A stretch of DNA of 16,474 bases from REEB85 sp018971455 (GTDB lineage Bacteria > Pseudomonadota > Alphaproteobacteria > Acetobacterales > Acetobacteraceae). Below are positions 1-7,424 of the stretch, one piece after another. Location of the stretch: positions 1-16,474 of the forward strand of contig JAGWNT010000087.1 of the NCBI GenBank assembly GCA_028871195.1. The letters are read 5' to 3'. Each line of letters opens with the position of its first letter. The first letter of the stretch is position 1. The notes beneath the pieces were generated by a model. The model was not told where the DNA came from, did not search any database, and saw only the letters and a list, made by a program, of their open reading frames with translations. The position numbers and the translations under genes were made by a program.

Positions 1-291
1 CGCATCGTCGCCGTCGGCACCACCACGCTGCGCCTGCTCGAGACCGCCACGGCCGCGGACGGCATGGTCCACCCCTTCGCCGGCGACACCGACCTGTTCA
101 TCCTGCCCGGCCACGAATTCCGCGGTGCCGATCTGCTGCTGAGCAATTTCCACCTGCCGCGCTCGACGCTGTTCATGCTGGTCTGCGCCTTCGCCGGCGG
201 TGCGGCGATGCGCGCGGCCTACGCCCATGCCATCGCCGGCGGCTACCGCTTCTACTCCTACGGCGACGCCACGCTCCTGGAGCGCCAATGA
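1..291 (+). CDS. queA: S-adenosylmethionine:tRNA ribosyltransferase-isomerase QueA (3' part; 5' end outside window)
   Basis: QueA transfers and isomerises the ribosyl part of S-adenosylmethionine onto preQ1-modified tRNA, making epoxyqueuosine in the cytoplasm. Only the last 96 codons are present; the frame is open from base 1, so the gene is cut by the window edge and not broken. The visible part has the family's C-terminal features: VGTTTLRLLE near the start (usually VGTT-S-R-LE), the DLFILPGHEF segment, LLSNFHLPRSTLFMLV, and the ending YRFYSYGDA. The stop codon TGA (289-291) overlaps the ATG of tgt (288-290) in an ATGA, so the two genes are almost certainly co-transcribed and translationally coupled. 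The identification is firm from the C-terminal motifs plus the tgt and queF neighbours. Confidence 0.95.
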   Translation, partial: RIVAVGTTTLRLLETATAADGMVHPFAGDTDLFILPGHEFRGADLLLSNFHLPRSTLFMLVCAFAGGAAMRAAYAHAIAGGYRFYSYGDATLLERQ

Positions 292-1406
292 GCCTGCGCT
301 GGACCGGTGCCGCGACCGACGGCGCGGCGCGCGCCGGCACGCTGCACACCGCCCACGGCGCGGTCGAGACGCCCGTCTTCATGCCGGTCGGCACCGCCGG
401 CACGGTCAAGGCGATGACGGCCGACGCGGTGCGCGCGACGGGGGCGCGGCTGGTGCTCGCCAACACCTATCACCTCATGCTTCGCCCGGGCGCCGAGCGC
501 GTGGCCGCCCTCGGCGGGCTGCACCGCATGATGGACTGGCCGGGCCCGATCCTGACCGATTCCGGCGGCTTCCAGGTGATGTCCCTGGCCGGGCTGCGCA
601 AGCTCGACGCCGACGGCGTGACCTTCCGCTCGCATCTGGATGGCAGCCAGCACCGCCTGACGCCCGCCCGCTCCATCCAGGTCCAGCATCTCCTCGACGC
701 CACGATCACCATGGCCTTCGACGAATGCACGCCGTTTCCCGCGACGTATGACGAGGCGGCCAGCTCCATGCGCCTGTCGATGCGCTGGGCCGCCCTCTCG
801 CACGCCGCCTTCGTGCCCCGGCCCGGCTACGGCCTGTTCGGCATCGTGCAAGGCGGCATCTACGCCGATCTGCGGCGCGAGAGTGCCGCGGCCCTCGGGG
901 AGCTCGCATTCGAGGGCACCGCCATCGGCGGGCTGGCCGTCGGCGAGGGCCAGGCTGCGATGTTCGAGGTGCTGGAGCACACCGCCCCCCATCTGCCCGC
1001 CGACCGGCCGCGCTACCTGATGGGCGTCGGCACGCCGGACGATCTGCTGGGCAGCGTGCAGCGCGGCATCGACATGTTCGACTGCGTCATGCCGACGCGC
1101 GCCGGCCGCACCGGGCGCGCTTTCACCCGCACCGGCATCCGCAACCTGCGCAATGCCCGCTTCGCCGACGATGCCGGCCCGCTCGACCCGGGCTGCGCCT
1201 GCCCGGCCTGCGCGCGGCACAGTGCGGCCTACCTGCACCACCTCTTCCGCTGCAAGGAGATGCTCGGCCCGATGTTGCTGACCTGGCACAACCTGCAGTA
1301 CTACCAGGACCTGATGCGTGGCCTGCGCGAGGCCATCCTCGCCGGCCGGCTCGACTCCCATGCCGCGGCGCTGCGCGCGGCCTGGCAGCAAGGGGATGCG
1401 CCGTGA
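288..1406 (+). CDS. tgt: Queuine/preQ1 tRNA-guanine transglycosylase
   Basis: Tgt exchanges guanine 34 in the anticodon of Asp, Asn, His and Tyr tRNAs for preQ1, the step before QueA. The 372-residue protein has full family length. The substrate-binding motif DSGGFQVMSL starts at Asp91 (equivalent to Asp102 of the Zymomonas enzyme). Asp145 lies in AFDECTPF. The nucleophile is Asp265 in MFDCVMPTR. GGLAVGE (214-220) is the base-recognition loop. The structural zinc site is complete: Cys303, Cys305, Cys308 and His334. The ATG start is fixed by the ATGA overlap with queA, and the 3' end overlaps the GTG start of queF in a GTGA. All key residues are present, so it should be active. Confidence 0.97.
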   Translation: MSLRWTGAATDGAARAGTLHTAHGAVETPVFMPVGTAGTVKAMTADAVRATGARLVLANTYHLMLRPGAERVAALGGLHRMMDWPGPILTDSGGFQVMSLAGLRKLDADGVTFRSHLDGSQHRLTPARSIQVQHLLDATITMAFDECTPFPATYDEAASSMRLSMRWAALSHAAFVPRPGYGLFGIVQGGIYADLRRESAAALGELAFEGTAIGGLAVGEGQAAMFEVLEHTAPHLPADRPRYLMGVGTPDDLLGSVQRGIDMFDCVMPTRAGRTGRAFTRTGIRNLRNARFADDAGPLDPGCACPACARHSAAYLHHLFRCKEMLGPMLLTWHNLQYYQDLMRGLREAILAGRLDSHAAALRAAWQQGDAP

Positions 1407-1864
1407 GCGAGCGTTACGACAACCTCACCCTGCTCGGCCAGCATGTCGGCGTGCCCGCCTCGCCCGAGGCCGCGCTGCTGGAGCGCGTCGCCAATCCCAA
1501 CCCGGGCGTGGCCTATCTGGTGCGGTTCACCTGCCCGGAATTCACCTCGCTCTGCCCGATGACCGGCCAGCCCGATTTCGCCCATATCGTCATCGACTAC
1601 GTGCCCGACGGGTGGATCGTCGAGAGCAAGTCCCTCAAGCTCTATCTGGCGTCCTTTCGCAACCACGGCGCGTTCCACGAGGCGTGCAGCGTGACGATCG
1701 CCCGCCGCCTCGTCGATCTGCTGGCGCCCTCGTGGCTGCGGCTCGGCGCCTACTGGTATCCGCGCGGCGGCATGCCGATCGACGTGTTCTGGCAAACCGG
1801 CGCGGCCCCGCCGGGGGTCTGGATCCCCGACCAGGGCGTACCCCCCTATCGCGGCCGCGGCTGA
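1403..1864 (+). CDS. queF: NADPH-dependent 7-cyano-7-deazaguanine (preQ0) reductase QueF
   Basis: QueF reduces the nitrile of preQ0 to the aminomethyl group of preQ1, using two NADPH, supplying the substrate of Tgt. At 153 residues it is the short, single-domain type (B. subtilis-like), not the long E. coli type. Visible active-site residues are Cys51 in FTSLCP (forms the thioimide with preQ0), Asp58, and His92-Glu93 in FHEACSV, which bind the substrate. The family motif ESKSLKLY (74-81) contacts NADPH. The start is GTG at 1403, overlapping the tgt stop by four bases, so the three queuosine genes form one coupled unit. queC, queD, queE and the epoxyqueuosine reductase are not in the window. 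Confidence 0.96.
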   Translation: MSERYDNLTLLGQHVGVPASPEAALLERVANPNPGVAYLVRFTCPEFTSLCPMTGQPDFAHIVIDYVPDGWIVESKSLKLYLASFRNHGAFHEACSVTIARRLVDLLAPSWLRLGAYWYPRGGMPIDVFWQTGAAPPGVWIPDQGVPPYRGRG

Positions 1865-1891
1865 GCCAGGACCACACGGGAGGAAACAGAC

Positions 1892-2941
1892 ATGAGCCAA
1901 TCACCGCGCTGGAGCCGCCGCCCCGAGGGCTCGACCTGGGGCGATTTCGGGCCTGACGACGAGCTCGGCCGCCTCAACCTGCTGACGCCGGAGAAGGTGC
2001 TGCAGGGCATCGCCGAGGTGCGGCTGGGCAAGACCTTCTGCCTCAGCCTGCCGCTCGACTATCCCGGCGGCGCGGTGCTCAATCCGCGGCGCACCCCGCC
2101 CGAGTTGCGCCCCACCCAGCGCAACGGCAAACCGAACATGACCTACCCGCTGCGCTGCGACGATCCCACGGCGCTCGACGTCATCTGCGACGACCAGGTG
2201 GTCCTCACGCTGCAATACTCGACGCAATGGGACAGCCTCGCCCATGTCGGCCAGATGTTCGACGTCGATGGCGACGGCAAGGCGGAGGACGTGTTCTACA
2301 ACGGCTTCCGCGCCGGCACCGACATCGTCGGCCCGCTGATCTACCGCGACGGCCGGGAAATCCCCACCACCGGGCGCCAGGGCGCGCTGCATCTCGGCGT
2401 CGAGAACATGGCCAGATCCTGCATCCAGGGCCGCGGCGTGATGATCGACCTGGAGGCCCATTACGGCCGTTCCGGGAAGATCGTCGGCTATGACGACCTC
2501 ATGGCGGTGCTGGAAAAGGACCGGGTGGTGGTCGAGCCCGGCGACCTCGTGTGCCTGCGCACCGGCTTCGCCGAGATGCTGCTGGCCATGAACCGCCAGC
2601 CCGACGTGGCGCGGCTCTTCGCCACCAACTGCGCGCTGGACGGGCGCGACCCGCGCCTGCAGCAATGGGTGACGGACAGCGGCGCCGTGGCGCTGATCGC
2701 CGACAATTACGGCGTCGAGGCCACCCCGGCGCGGCCGTGCCTGGACGATTACTGCGCCACCCTGCCGCTGCACGCGCACTGCCTGTTCCGCCTCGGCGTC
2801 TATCTCGGCGAGATGTGGCACCTCACCGAGCTTGCCGACTGGCTGCGCGCCAATGGCCGCTCGCGGTTCCTGCTCACCGCCCCGCCGCTGCGCCTGCCGG
2901 GCGCCGTCGGCTCGCCGGCGACACCGGTCGCCACCGTCTAA
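1892..2941 (+). CDS. Cyclase-family metal-dependent hydrolase (long type)
   Basis: This 349-residue protein belongs to the 'cyclase' family (PF04199), which includes kynurenine formamidase and other metal-dependent amide or ester hydrolases. It is the long type (about 330-350 residues), whose substrates are mostly unknown. The metal region is TQWDSLAHVG (111-120, His118), replacing the shorter HxGTHxD form of KynB. Directly after it comes DVDGDGKAEDV (124-134), which resembles a calcium-binding EF-hand loop. Further candidate ligands are His294 and His296 and Glu307 in YLGEMWHL. The C-terminal segment FLLTAPPLRLPGAVGSP is typical of the long type. A GGGAGGAAA ribosome site precedes the ATG, 27 bases after queF, so it may share that transcript, but a role in queuosine synthesis is not expected. 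The 3' end overlaps the convergent LysR gene by four bases. Confidence 0.85.
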   Translation: MSQSPRWSRRPEGSTWGDFGPDDELGRLNLLTPEKVLQGIAEVRLGKTFCLSLPLDYPGGAVLNPRRTPPELRPTQRNGKPNMTYPLRCDDPTALDVICDDQVVLTLQYSTQWDSLAHVGQMFDVDGDGKAEDVFYNGFRAGTDIVGPLIYRDGREIPTTGRQGALHLGVENMARSCIQGRGVMIDLEAHYGRSGKIVGYDDLMAVLEKDRVVVEPGDLVCLRTGFAEMLLAMNRQPDVARLFATNCALDGRDPRLQQWVTDSGAVALIADNYGVEATPARPCLDDYCATLPLHAHCLFRLGVYLGEMWHLTELADWLRANGRSRFLLTAPPLRLPGAVGSPATPVATV

Positions 2942-3840
2942 TCATCGGGCGCCAGGGTGCTCGCCCGGGCGCGCAGGGTGGCGGCGAGAAAATCGGTGAC
3001 GGCGCGGATGCGCGGCGTGTGGCGGGTGTCGTTGTGCACGGCGAGCCACAACTCGCGGCGGGGCGGCGGGCTCGGCGGCGCCAGGCGCACCAGCCCCGCG
3101 CCATCGCCGAGATAGCGGGCGAGGCAGGCGATGCCGAGCCCGGCCGCCGCCGCGGCCCGCTGGACGAACCGGCTGTTGCTGCGCAGCGCCGGCCACGCCG
3201 CCGGTAGGATGGCGGCCAGCCAGGCCATCTCCGGCAGCCCCATCAGATCGGCCTCGTTCTGCACCAGCGCGTGCGCGGCCCCGCCGGCGGGGAAATCCGG
3301 CATGCCGTGACGGTCGAGATAGGCGGCCGATGCATAGAGCCCATAGGCCAGCGTGCCGACGCGGCGCACCGCCAGGTCATTCTGCCGGGGGGCGGCGACG
3401 CGCAGCGCGATATCGGCCTCGCGCATGCTCAGGCTCAGGCTGCGCGTATTGGCGACTATGTCGAGCGTGATGCCGGGGTGGCGGTCACGCAGCCCGCCCA
3501 GCGCCGGCAGCAGGATTTCGACGGCCAGGCTCTCCACCGTCGTCAGCCGCACCTGGCCCTCGAGCCGCATCTCGCGCCCGGTGATGCGCCGGGCGATCGC
3601 CTGGCTCTCCGCCTCGATGCGCTCGACATTGCCGAGGATCGCCTCGCCGGACGGGGTCAGCACGAAGCCGCGCGGCGTCTTGAGCAGCAATTGCGCGCCG
3701 CTGCGCCGCTCCAGCGCGTCCAGCCGGCGGCCCATGGTCGTCTGCCCGACCCCCACGGCGCGCCCGGCCGCCGACAGCGTGCCGTGCCGGGCGATGGCGA
3801 GGAAGGTCTGAAGGTCGCTCCAGTCGAGAAGGGGTTCCAT
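2938..3840 (-). CDS. LysR-family transcriptional regulator
   Basis: This 300-residue DNA-binding regulator has the standard LysR layout. An N-terminal winged helix-turn-helix occupies residues 5-65, with the recognition region around GTLSAAGRAVGVGQTTMGRR and the following LKTPRGFVLTPSGEAIL. A linker helix leads to an effector-binding domain of about residues 92-295. The ATG at 3840 gives a normal N-terminus; no clear ribosome site precedes it, and a GTG at 3852 in the same frame is an alternative. The gene diverges from the DoxX/dioxygenase genes, the usual arrangement for a LysR protein controlling its neighbours, and a strong inverted repeat lies just upstream of both. The ligand is unknown; given the dioxygenase, an aromatic or quinone-like compound is a fair guess. 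Confidence 0.92.
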   Translation of the reverse strand: MEPLLDWSDLQTFLAIARHGTLSAAGRAVGVGQTTMGRRLDALERRSGAQLLLKTPRGFVLTPSGEAILGNVERIEAESQAIARRITGREMRLEGQVRLTTVESLAVEILLPALGGLRDRHPGITLDIVANTRSLSLSMREADIALRVAAPRQNDLAVRRVGTLAYGLYASAAYLDRHGMPDFPAGGAAHALVQNEADLMGLPEMAWLAAILPAAWPALRSNSRFVQRAAAAAGLGIACLARYLGDGAGLVRLAPPSPPPRRELWLAVHNDTRHTPRIRAVTDFLAATLRARASTLAPDD

Positions 3841-3845
3841 GCGTT

Positions 3846-3866
3846 TTCGCACACTGAATGTGCGAA
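3846..3866. promoter_or_regulatory. Likely LysR operator: 8+8 inverted repeat
   Basis: A perfect inverted repeat, TTCGCACA, five bases, TGTGCGAA, lies 5 bases upstream of the LysR ATG and about 80 bases upstream of DoxX. It contains the near-symmetric interrupted dyad expected for a LysR-type binding site and sits in the most AT-rich stretch of the region. Because it covers the LysR leader, binding there would also repress LysR itself, as is common in this family. The repeat is seen directly; its use by this LysR protein is inferred. Confidence 0.6.
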
Positions 3867-3874
3867 GATACCAT

Positions 3875-3895
3875 ATTCCATGCGTAAACAGGAAT
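3875..3895. promoter_or_regulatory. Possible second half-site pair between LysR and DoxX
   Basis: A weaker inverted repeat, ATTCC, eleven bases, GGAAT, starts 9 bases beyond the main dyad. Centre-to-centre distance to the main repeat is about 29 bases, close to three helical turns. LysR-type proteins bind as tetramers to a strong recognition site plus a weaker activation site near the target promoter, so this could be the activation site. Five-base arms are short and could be chance. Confidence 0.25.
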
Positions 3896-3945
3896 CTTAT
3901 ATCCCATAACGATCGCCGGAGCCGCCGGCCTGAATGGAGCACATC

Positions 3946-4359
3946 ATGCGCGAGAAAAGCGACTACGCCGCCACCCTGCTGCGGGTCACCCTGGGGCTGT
4001 TCTTCCTGGTGCACGACTCGGTCAAGATCTTCGTCTTCACCCCCGCCGGCACCGCCGCCTTCTTCGGCAAGCTCGGCCTGCCCCCGGCGCTGGCCTATGC
4101 GGTCATCCTGGCCGAGGGCCTCGGCGGCATCGCCCTCATCCTCGGCGCCTACACCCGCATCGCCGCCATCATCCTGGCGGCGGACATGATCGGCGCGCTC
4201 GTCACGGTGCATCTGGCCAACGGCTTCCTGTTCACCGATGCCGGCGGCGGCTGGGAGTATCCGGCCATGTGGACGGTCGCCCTGATCGCCCTGGCCCTGC
4301 TCGGCAACGGCGCCTACGCTCTGCCGCTCGGCAAGCCCGCCGCGCCCCGGACCGCCTGA
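3946..4359 (+). CDS. DoxX family membrane protein
   Basis: A 137-residue inner-membrane protein of the DoxX family, small four-helix proteins often encoded beside oxidoreductases and sometimes linked to thiol/quinone redox balance; no defined reaction can be assigned here. Four hydrophobic segments are visible at about residues 8-30, 47-68, 71-91 and 106-127. The family features LRVTLGLFFLVHDSVKI, the ILAEGLGGIALILGAYTR stretch and an FxxxGGGWEYP loop before the last helix are present. I chose the ATG at 3946 because GGAG (3936-3939) sits six bases before it. An in-frame ATG at 3934 would add four residues but has poorer spacing. The gene lies 12 bases before the dioxygenase and is probably co-transcribed with it under LysR control. 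Confidence 0.88.
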   Translation: MREKSDYAATLLRVTLGLFFLVHDSVKIFVFTPAGTAAFFGKLGLPPALAYAVILAEGLGGIALILGAYTRIAAIILAADMIGALVTVHLANGFLFTDAGGGWEYPAMWTVALIALALLGNGAYALPLGKPAAPRTA

Positions 4360-4371
4360 AGGGAGGCCATC

Positions 4372-5142
4372 ATGCTGCCCAGCCTGTTCGTCAGCCATGG
4401 CTCGCCCATGCTGCCGCTGGTCGAGGCACCCGCGCGGGATTTCCTGCGCGGGCTGGCCGCGACCATGGAGCGGCCGAAGGCGATCCTGGTCGCCTCGGCG
4501 CATTGGGAGACCGAGCGCCCGGCGGTCAACGCCGTCACCACCAACGCCACCATCCATGATTTCTACGGCTTCCCGCGCGCCCTCTACGAGCTCAGCTACC
4601 CGGCGCCGGGCGATCCGGCGCTGGCCGAGCAGGTCAGCGACCTGCTCTGCGCCGCCGGCCTCGCCAGCGAGGTCGATCACAGCCGCGGGCTCGACCACGG
4701 CGCCTGGGTGCCGCTGCTGATGGCCTATCCCGACCACGACATCCCGGTGCTCCAGGTTTCGGTGCAGAGCCATCTCGGCCCCGCCCATCACCTGCAACTC
4801 GGCCAGGCGCTGGCGCCGCTGCGCGCGGAGGGGGTGCTGATCATCGGCTCGGGCAGCTGGACGCACGACCTGCGCCGGTTCCGCGGCGCGGCGATGGACG
4901 CGCCGGAAACCCCGGACGTCACCGCCTTCGCCGACTGGATGGACACCGCCCTCGCCGAAGGCCGGCGCTGCGACCTGCTGACCTATCGCAACAAGGCGCC
5001 CTACGCCGCCGACCAGCACCCGACCGAGGAGCATCTGCTGCCGCTCTTCGTCGCCATGGGCGCCGGCGGGCCGACCCCGACGCGCGTGCACAAGAGCGCC
5101 AGCTACGGCTTCCTGCGGATGGATGCCTACGCCTTCGCCTGA
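4372..5142 (+). CDS. Class III extradiol / DODA-type ring-cleavage dioxygenase
   Basis: This 256-residue protein belongs to the LigB superfamily, the group containing plant DOPA-4,5-dioxygenase and E. coli YgiD. These enzymes use a single bound metal to open catechol-type rings with O2. Expected metal and acid/base residues are present: His9 in SHGSPMLP, His44 in ASAHWE, His109 in GLDHGAW, His155 in GSGSWTHDL and His216 in DQHPTEEH. The GSGSWTH motif has Trp where Leu is usual, which might alter the substrate pocket. The length is normal and a GGGAGG ribosome site precedes the ATG. Its natural substrate cannot be read from the sequence. The LysR-DoxX-dioxygenase grouping suggests an inducible response to aromatic or quinone compounds. 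Confidence 0.9.
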   Translation: MLPSLFVSHGSPMLPLVEAPARDFLRGLAATMERPKAILVASAHWETERPAVNAVTTNATIHDFYGFPRALYELSYPAPGDPALAEQVSDLLCAAGLASEVDHSRGLDHGAWVPLLMAYPDHDIPVLQVSVQSHLGPAHHLQLGQALAPLRAEGVLIIGSGSWTHDLRRFRGAAMDAPETPDVTAFADWMDTALAEGRRCDLLTYRNKAPYAADQHPTEEHLLPLFVAMGAGGPTPTRVHKSASYGFLRMDAYAFA

Positions 5143-5161
5143 ATCCGCGCTAAGGAGGGGC

Positions 5162-5899
5162 ATGATCGGCGCGCAACCGGCGGCGGGCGTGGCGGCGGCT
5201 CTGCCCGATGGGCAGCGCATCTACGCCATCGGCGATATCCATGGCTGCGCCGACCGTCTGGCCGCGATGCATCGCCGCATCGCGGCCGACCTCGCCCACC
5301 GCCCGGCCGCCCACGCGCTGGTGGTGCATCTCGGCGACTACATCGATCGCGGACCGGAGAGCGCGGCCGTGATCGAGATGCTGATCGCCCCCTTTCCCGC
5401 CCTGCCGGGCACCAGAGCGCCGCGCGTCATCAACCTGCTGGGCAATCACGAGGACATGCTGCTGGCGACTCTCGCCAGCGGCGGCCAGCCGGCGGCCGAT
5501 TCCTGGCTGCGCAACGGCGGCGGCGACACCCTGGCCAGCTGGAAGCTCTCCTGGCGCGACGGCCCGGCCGCCTGGGCGCGCGCCATCCCGCCCACCCATC
5601 TCGGCTTCCTGCGCGGACTGGCCCTCATCGTGCGCGCCGGCGGCTACGTCTTCGTCCATGCCGGGCTGCATCCCGGCCGGTCACTGGCCGCACAGACGCG
5701 CGACGATCTGCTGTGGATCCGCGAGCCCTTCCTCTCCTTCGCCGGGCCGCTGCCCGCCTGCGTGGTGCACGGCCACACGCCGGACGACGCGCCGGTGCGG
5801 CGCGCCAACCGCATCGGCATCGACACCGGCGCCGTGCTCGGCGGCGCGCTGACCTGCGCCGTCCTCGAAGGCCGCGACGCCGCCTTCCTGCAAACCTGA
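5162..5899 (+). CDS. PPP-family metallophosphoesterase (serine/threonine phosphatase-like)
   Basis: A 245-residue cytoplasmic two-metal phosphoesterase similar to bacterial PrpA/ApaH-type phosphatases. All signature motifs are intact: GDIHG (Asp25, His27), GDYIDRG (Asp59, Asp62, Arg63), GNHE (Asn95, His96), a metal histidine in VFVHAG (His166) and GHTP (His205). The start at 5162 is preferred because AAGGAGGGG lies directly upstream; an in-frame ATG at 5123 inside the dioxygenase end would add 13 residues without better support. It follows the dioxygenase by 19 bases and may share its transcript. The substrate is unknown: it could act on phosphoproteins or on dinucleoside polyphosphates, and the family motifs alone do not separate these. 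Confidence 0.9.
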   Translation: MIGAQPAAGVAAALPDGQRIYAIGDIHGCADRLAAMHRRIAADLAHRPAAHALVVHLGDYIDRGPESAAVIEMLIAPFPALPGTRAPRVINLLGNHEDMLLATLASGGQPAADSWLRNGGGDTLASWKLSWRDGPAAWARAIPPTHLGFLRGLALIVRAGGYVFVHAGLHPGRSLAAQTRDDLLWIREPFLSFAGPLPACVVHGHTPDDAPVRRANRIGIDTGAVLGGALTCAVLEGRDAAFLQT

Positions 5900-5900
5900 C

Positions 5901-5930
5901 CCGCCGCCGCTTGCAACCCCGCCGCCGCTT
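5901..5930 (+). repeat. Short direct repeat in gap before hldE-like gene
   Basis: CCGCCGCCGCTT occurs twice, at 5901-5912 and 5919-5930, with an 18-base period, filling most of the 45-base gap between the phosphoesterase and the HldE-like gene. The gap has no clear ribosome site or terminator. It may be simple slippage in GC-rich DNA. Confidence 0.6.
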
Positions 5931-5944
5931 CGCTACGGGACGCC

Positions 5945-7420
5945 ATGGACCGTGCGCCAACCGACGTGATGCCCGAGCCGACGCCGGCTGAACTGGCGGC
6001 CGCCATCCAGCGCCTGGCCCGCGCCAGCGTGCTGGTGATCGGCGACGCCATGCTGGACCGCTACGTCTATGGCGCCGTCGAGCGCATCAGCCCCGAGGCG
6101 CCGGTGCCGGTGCTCGCCGTGCAACGCGAGATCGCGCTGCCGGGCGGCGCCGGCAACGTGGTGCGCAATCTGGGGGCTCTCGGCGCGGCGGTCGCCTTCG
6201 TCTCGGTGGTGGGCGACGATCAGGCGGGCTCGGACCTCACCGGGCTGATCGGTGGCCAGCCGGGCGTCGAGCCCTGGCTGCTGGTGCAGGGCAGCCGCAT
6301 CACCACCACCAAGACCCGCTTTGTCGCCGAAGGTCTCTGCCTGCCGGGCCACGCCCTGCTGCGCGCCGACCGCGAGGATGCCCGCCCGGTCCATCCCAAG
6401 CTGATGGAGCGGCTGCTGCGCATCGCCCGCGACGGCATGGCGGCGACCACCGTCACGCTGCTCTCCGATTACCGCAAGGGCGTGCTGGCCGAGGACATCC
6501 CAGCCCGCCTGATCGCAGCCGCCCGCGCCGCCGGGCGCCGCGTGGTGGCCGATCTGCGCGGCGCCGACTATGCCCGCTACGCCGGCGCGGACGTCATCGT
6601 CACCACCGGGCGCGATCTCGCCGCCAGCGCCGGCCTGGCCGATATGGGCGAAGCCGCGATCGCCGAGGCCGCGGCCGCGCTGCGCGCGCGGCACGGCTTC
6701 GCCGGCGTGCTGGTGACGCGCGCGCCGGACGGCATGACCCTGGCCGAGGCCGGCGGCGTGCGGCATTTCGGCGCCGAGGCGATCGAGGTGTTCGACATGG
6801 CCGGCGCCGGCGACACGGTGGTGGCCACGCTGGCCGCCGGCCTCGCCGCCGGGCTCGACCTGGCGATCGCGGCGCGGCTCGCCGGCGTCGCCGCCGGGGT
6901 GGTGGTCGGGCGCATCGGCACCGCGGTCGCCCGCCCGCACGACCTGCTCGCCGCCATCGGCCCCCAGGCCGGCGCGCTGCGCAAGATCGTCGGCGCCGAG
7001 CTGGCCGCCGAGCGCTGCGCGCGCTGGCGCCGCCAGGGGCTGCGCATCGGCTTCACCCATGGCGGGTTCGACCCGCTGCGCCCCGGCCATGTCCATCTGC
7101 TCGAACAGGCGCGCGGCGCCTGCGACCGACTGGTGGTCGGGCTGGAATCGGATGCCACCCGCCAGCGTGCCAAGGGCGCCGGGCGCGCCGTGCAGCCCGA
7201 GGCGGTGCGCGCCGCGCGGCTCGCCAGCCTGCCCTGCACGGACCTCGTGGTGGTCTATGGCGAGGACGATCCGGCCGAGCTGCTGCGCGCGCTGCGCCCG
7301 GAATTGCTGGTCAACGGGGCCGACCGCCCGCCCGAGCAGGTGGCGGGCGCGGAGATGCTCCAGGAATGGGGCGGGCGGGTGATGCTGGCCGAGATGCTGC
7401 CCGAGACCGCCGGCGAATAA
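5945..7420 (+). CDS. hldE: HldE-like bifunctional heptose-7-phosphate kinase / heptose-1-phosphate adenylyltransferase, divergent
   Basis: HldE makes ADP-heptose for lipopolysaccharide core: an N-terminal ribokinase-type domain phosphorylates heptose 7-phosphate and a C-terminal cytidylyltransferase-type domain activates it. Both domains are here (about residues 26-340 and 365-491), with GDAMLDRYVYG, LPGGAGNV, LLSDYRKGVL, the catalytic GAGD (Asp290), and QEWGGRV near the end. Many family-conserved positions are changed. DPKG is DLRG (203-206), the TPN..E segment is VTT..D, the Gln-Gln substrate motif is missing near residue 132, and HxGH is RPGH (379-382). VKGxDY is VNGADR, and the protein stops before the usual STT-containing tail. 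The reading frame is intact, so it is not an obvious pseudogene. It may be a divergent HldE or have a new substrate. No good ribosome site precedes the ATG. Confidence 0.75.
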   Translation: MDRAPTDVMPEPTPAELAAAIQRLARASVLVIGDAMLDRYVYGAVERISPEAPVPVLAVQREIALPGGAGNVVRNLGALGAAVAFVSVVGDDQAGSDLTGLIGGQPGVEPWLLVQGSRITTTKTRFVAEGLCLPGHALLRADREDARPVHPKLMERLLRIARDGMAATTVTLLSDYRKGVLAEDIPARLIAAARAAGRRVVADLRGADYARYAGADVIVTTGRDLAASAGLADMGEAAIAEAAAALRARHGFAGVLVTRAPDGMTLAEAGGVRHFGAEAIEVFDMAGAGDTVVATLAAGLAAGLDLAIAARLAGVAAGVVVGRIGTAVARPHDLLAAIGPQAGALRKIVGAELAAERCARWRRQGLRIGFTHGGFDPLRPGHVHLLEQARGACDRLVVGLESDATRQRAKGAGRAVQPEAVRAARLASLPCTDLVVVYGEDDPAELLRALRPELLVNGADRPPEQVAGAEMLQEWGGRVMLAEMLPETAGE

Positions 7421-7424
7421 TCCG

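Noticed and set aside
258..1391. Minus-strand open frame of 377 codons opposite tgt
   Set aside because: It is fully antisense to tgt, whose motifs are complete. The composition is Gly/Ala/Arg/His-rich with no family resemblance.
2938..5220. Open frame of 760 codons extending the LysR gene upstream across the DoxX and dioxygenase genes
   Set aside because: The LysR helix-turn-helix starts normally at the ATG at 3840. The upstream 460 codons are antisense to well-supported genes and have no domain.
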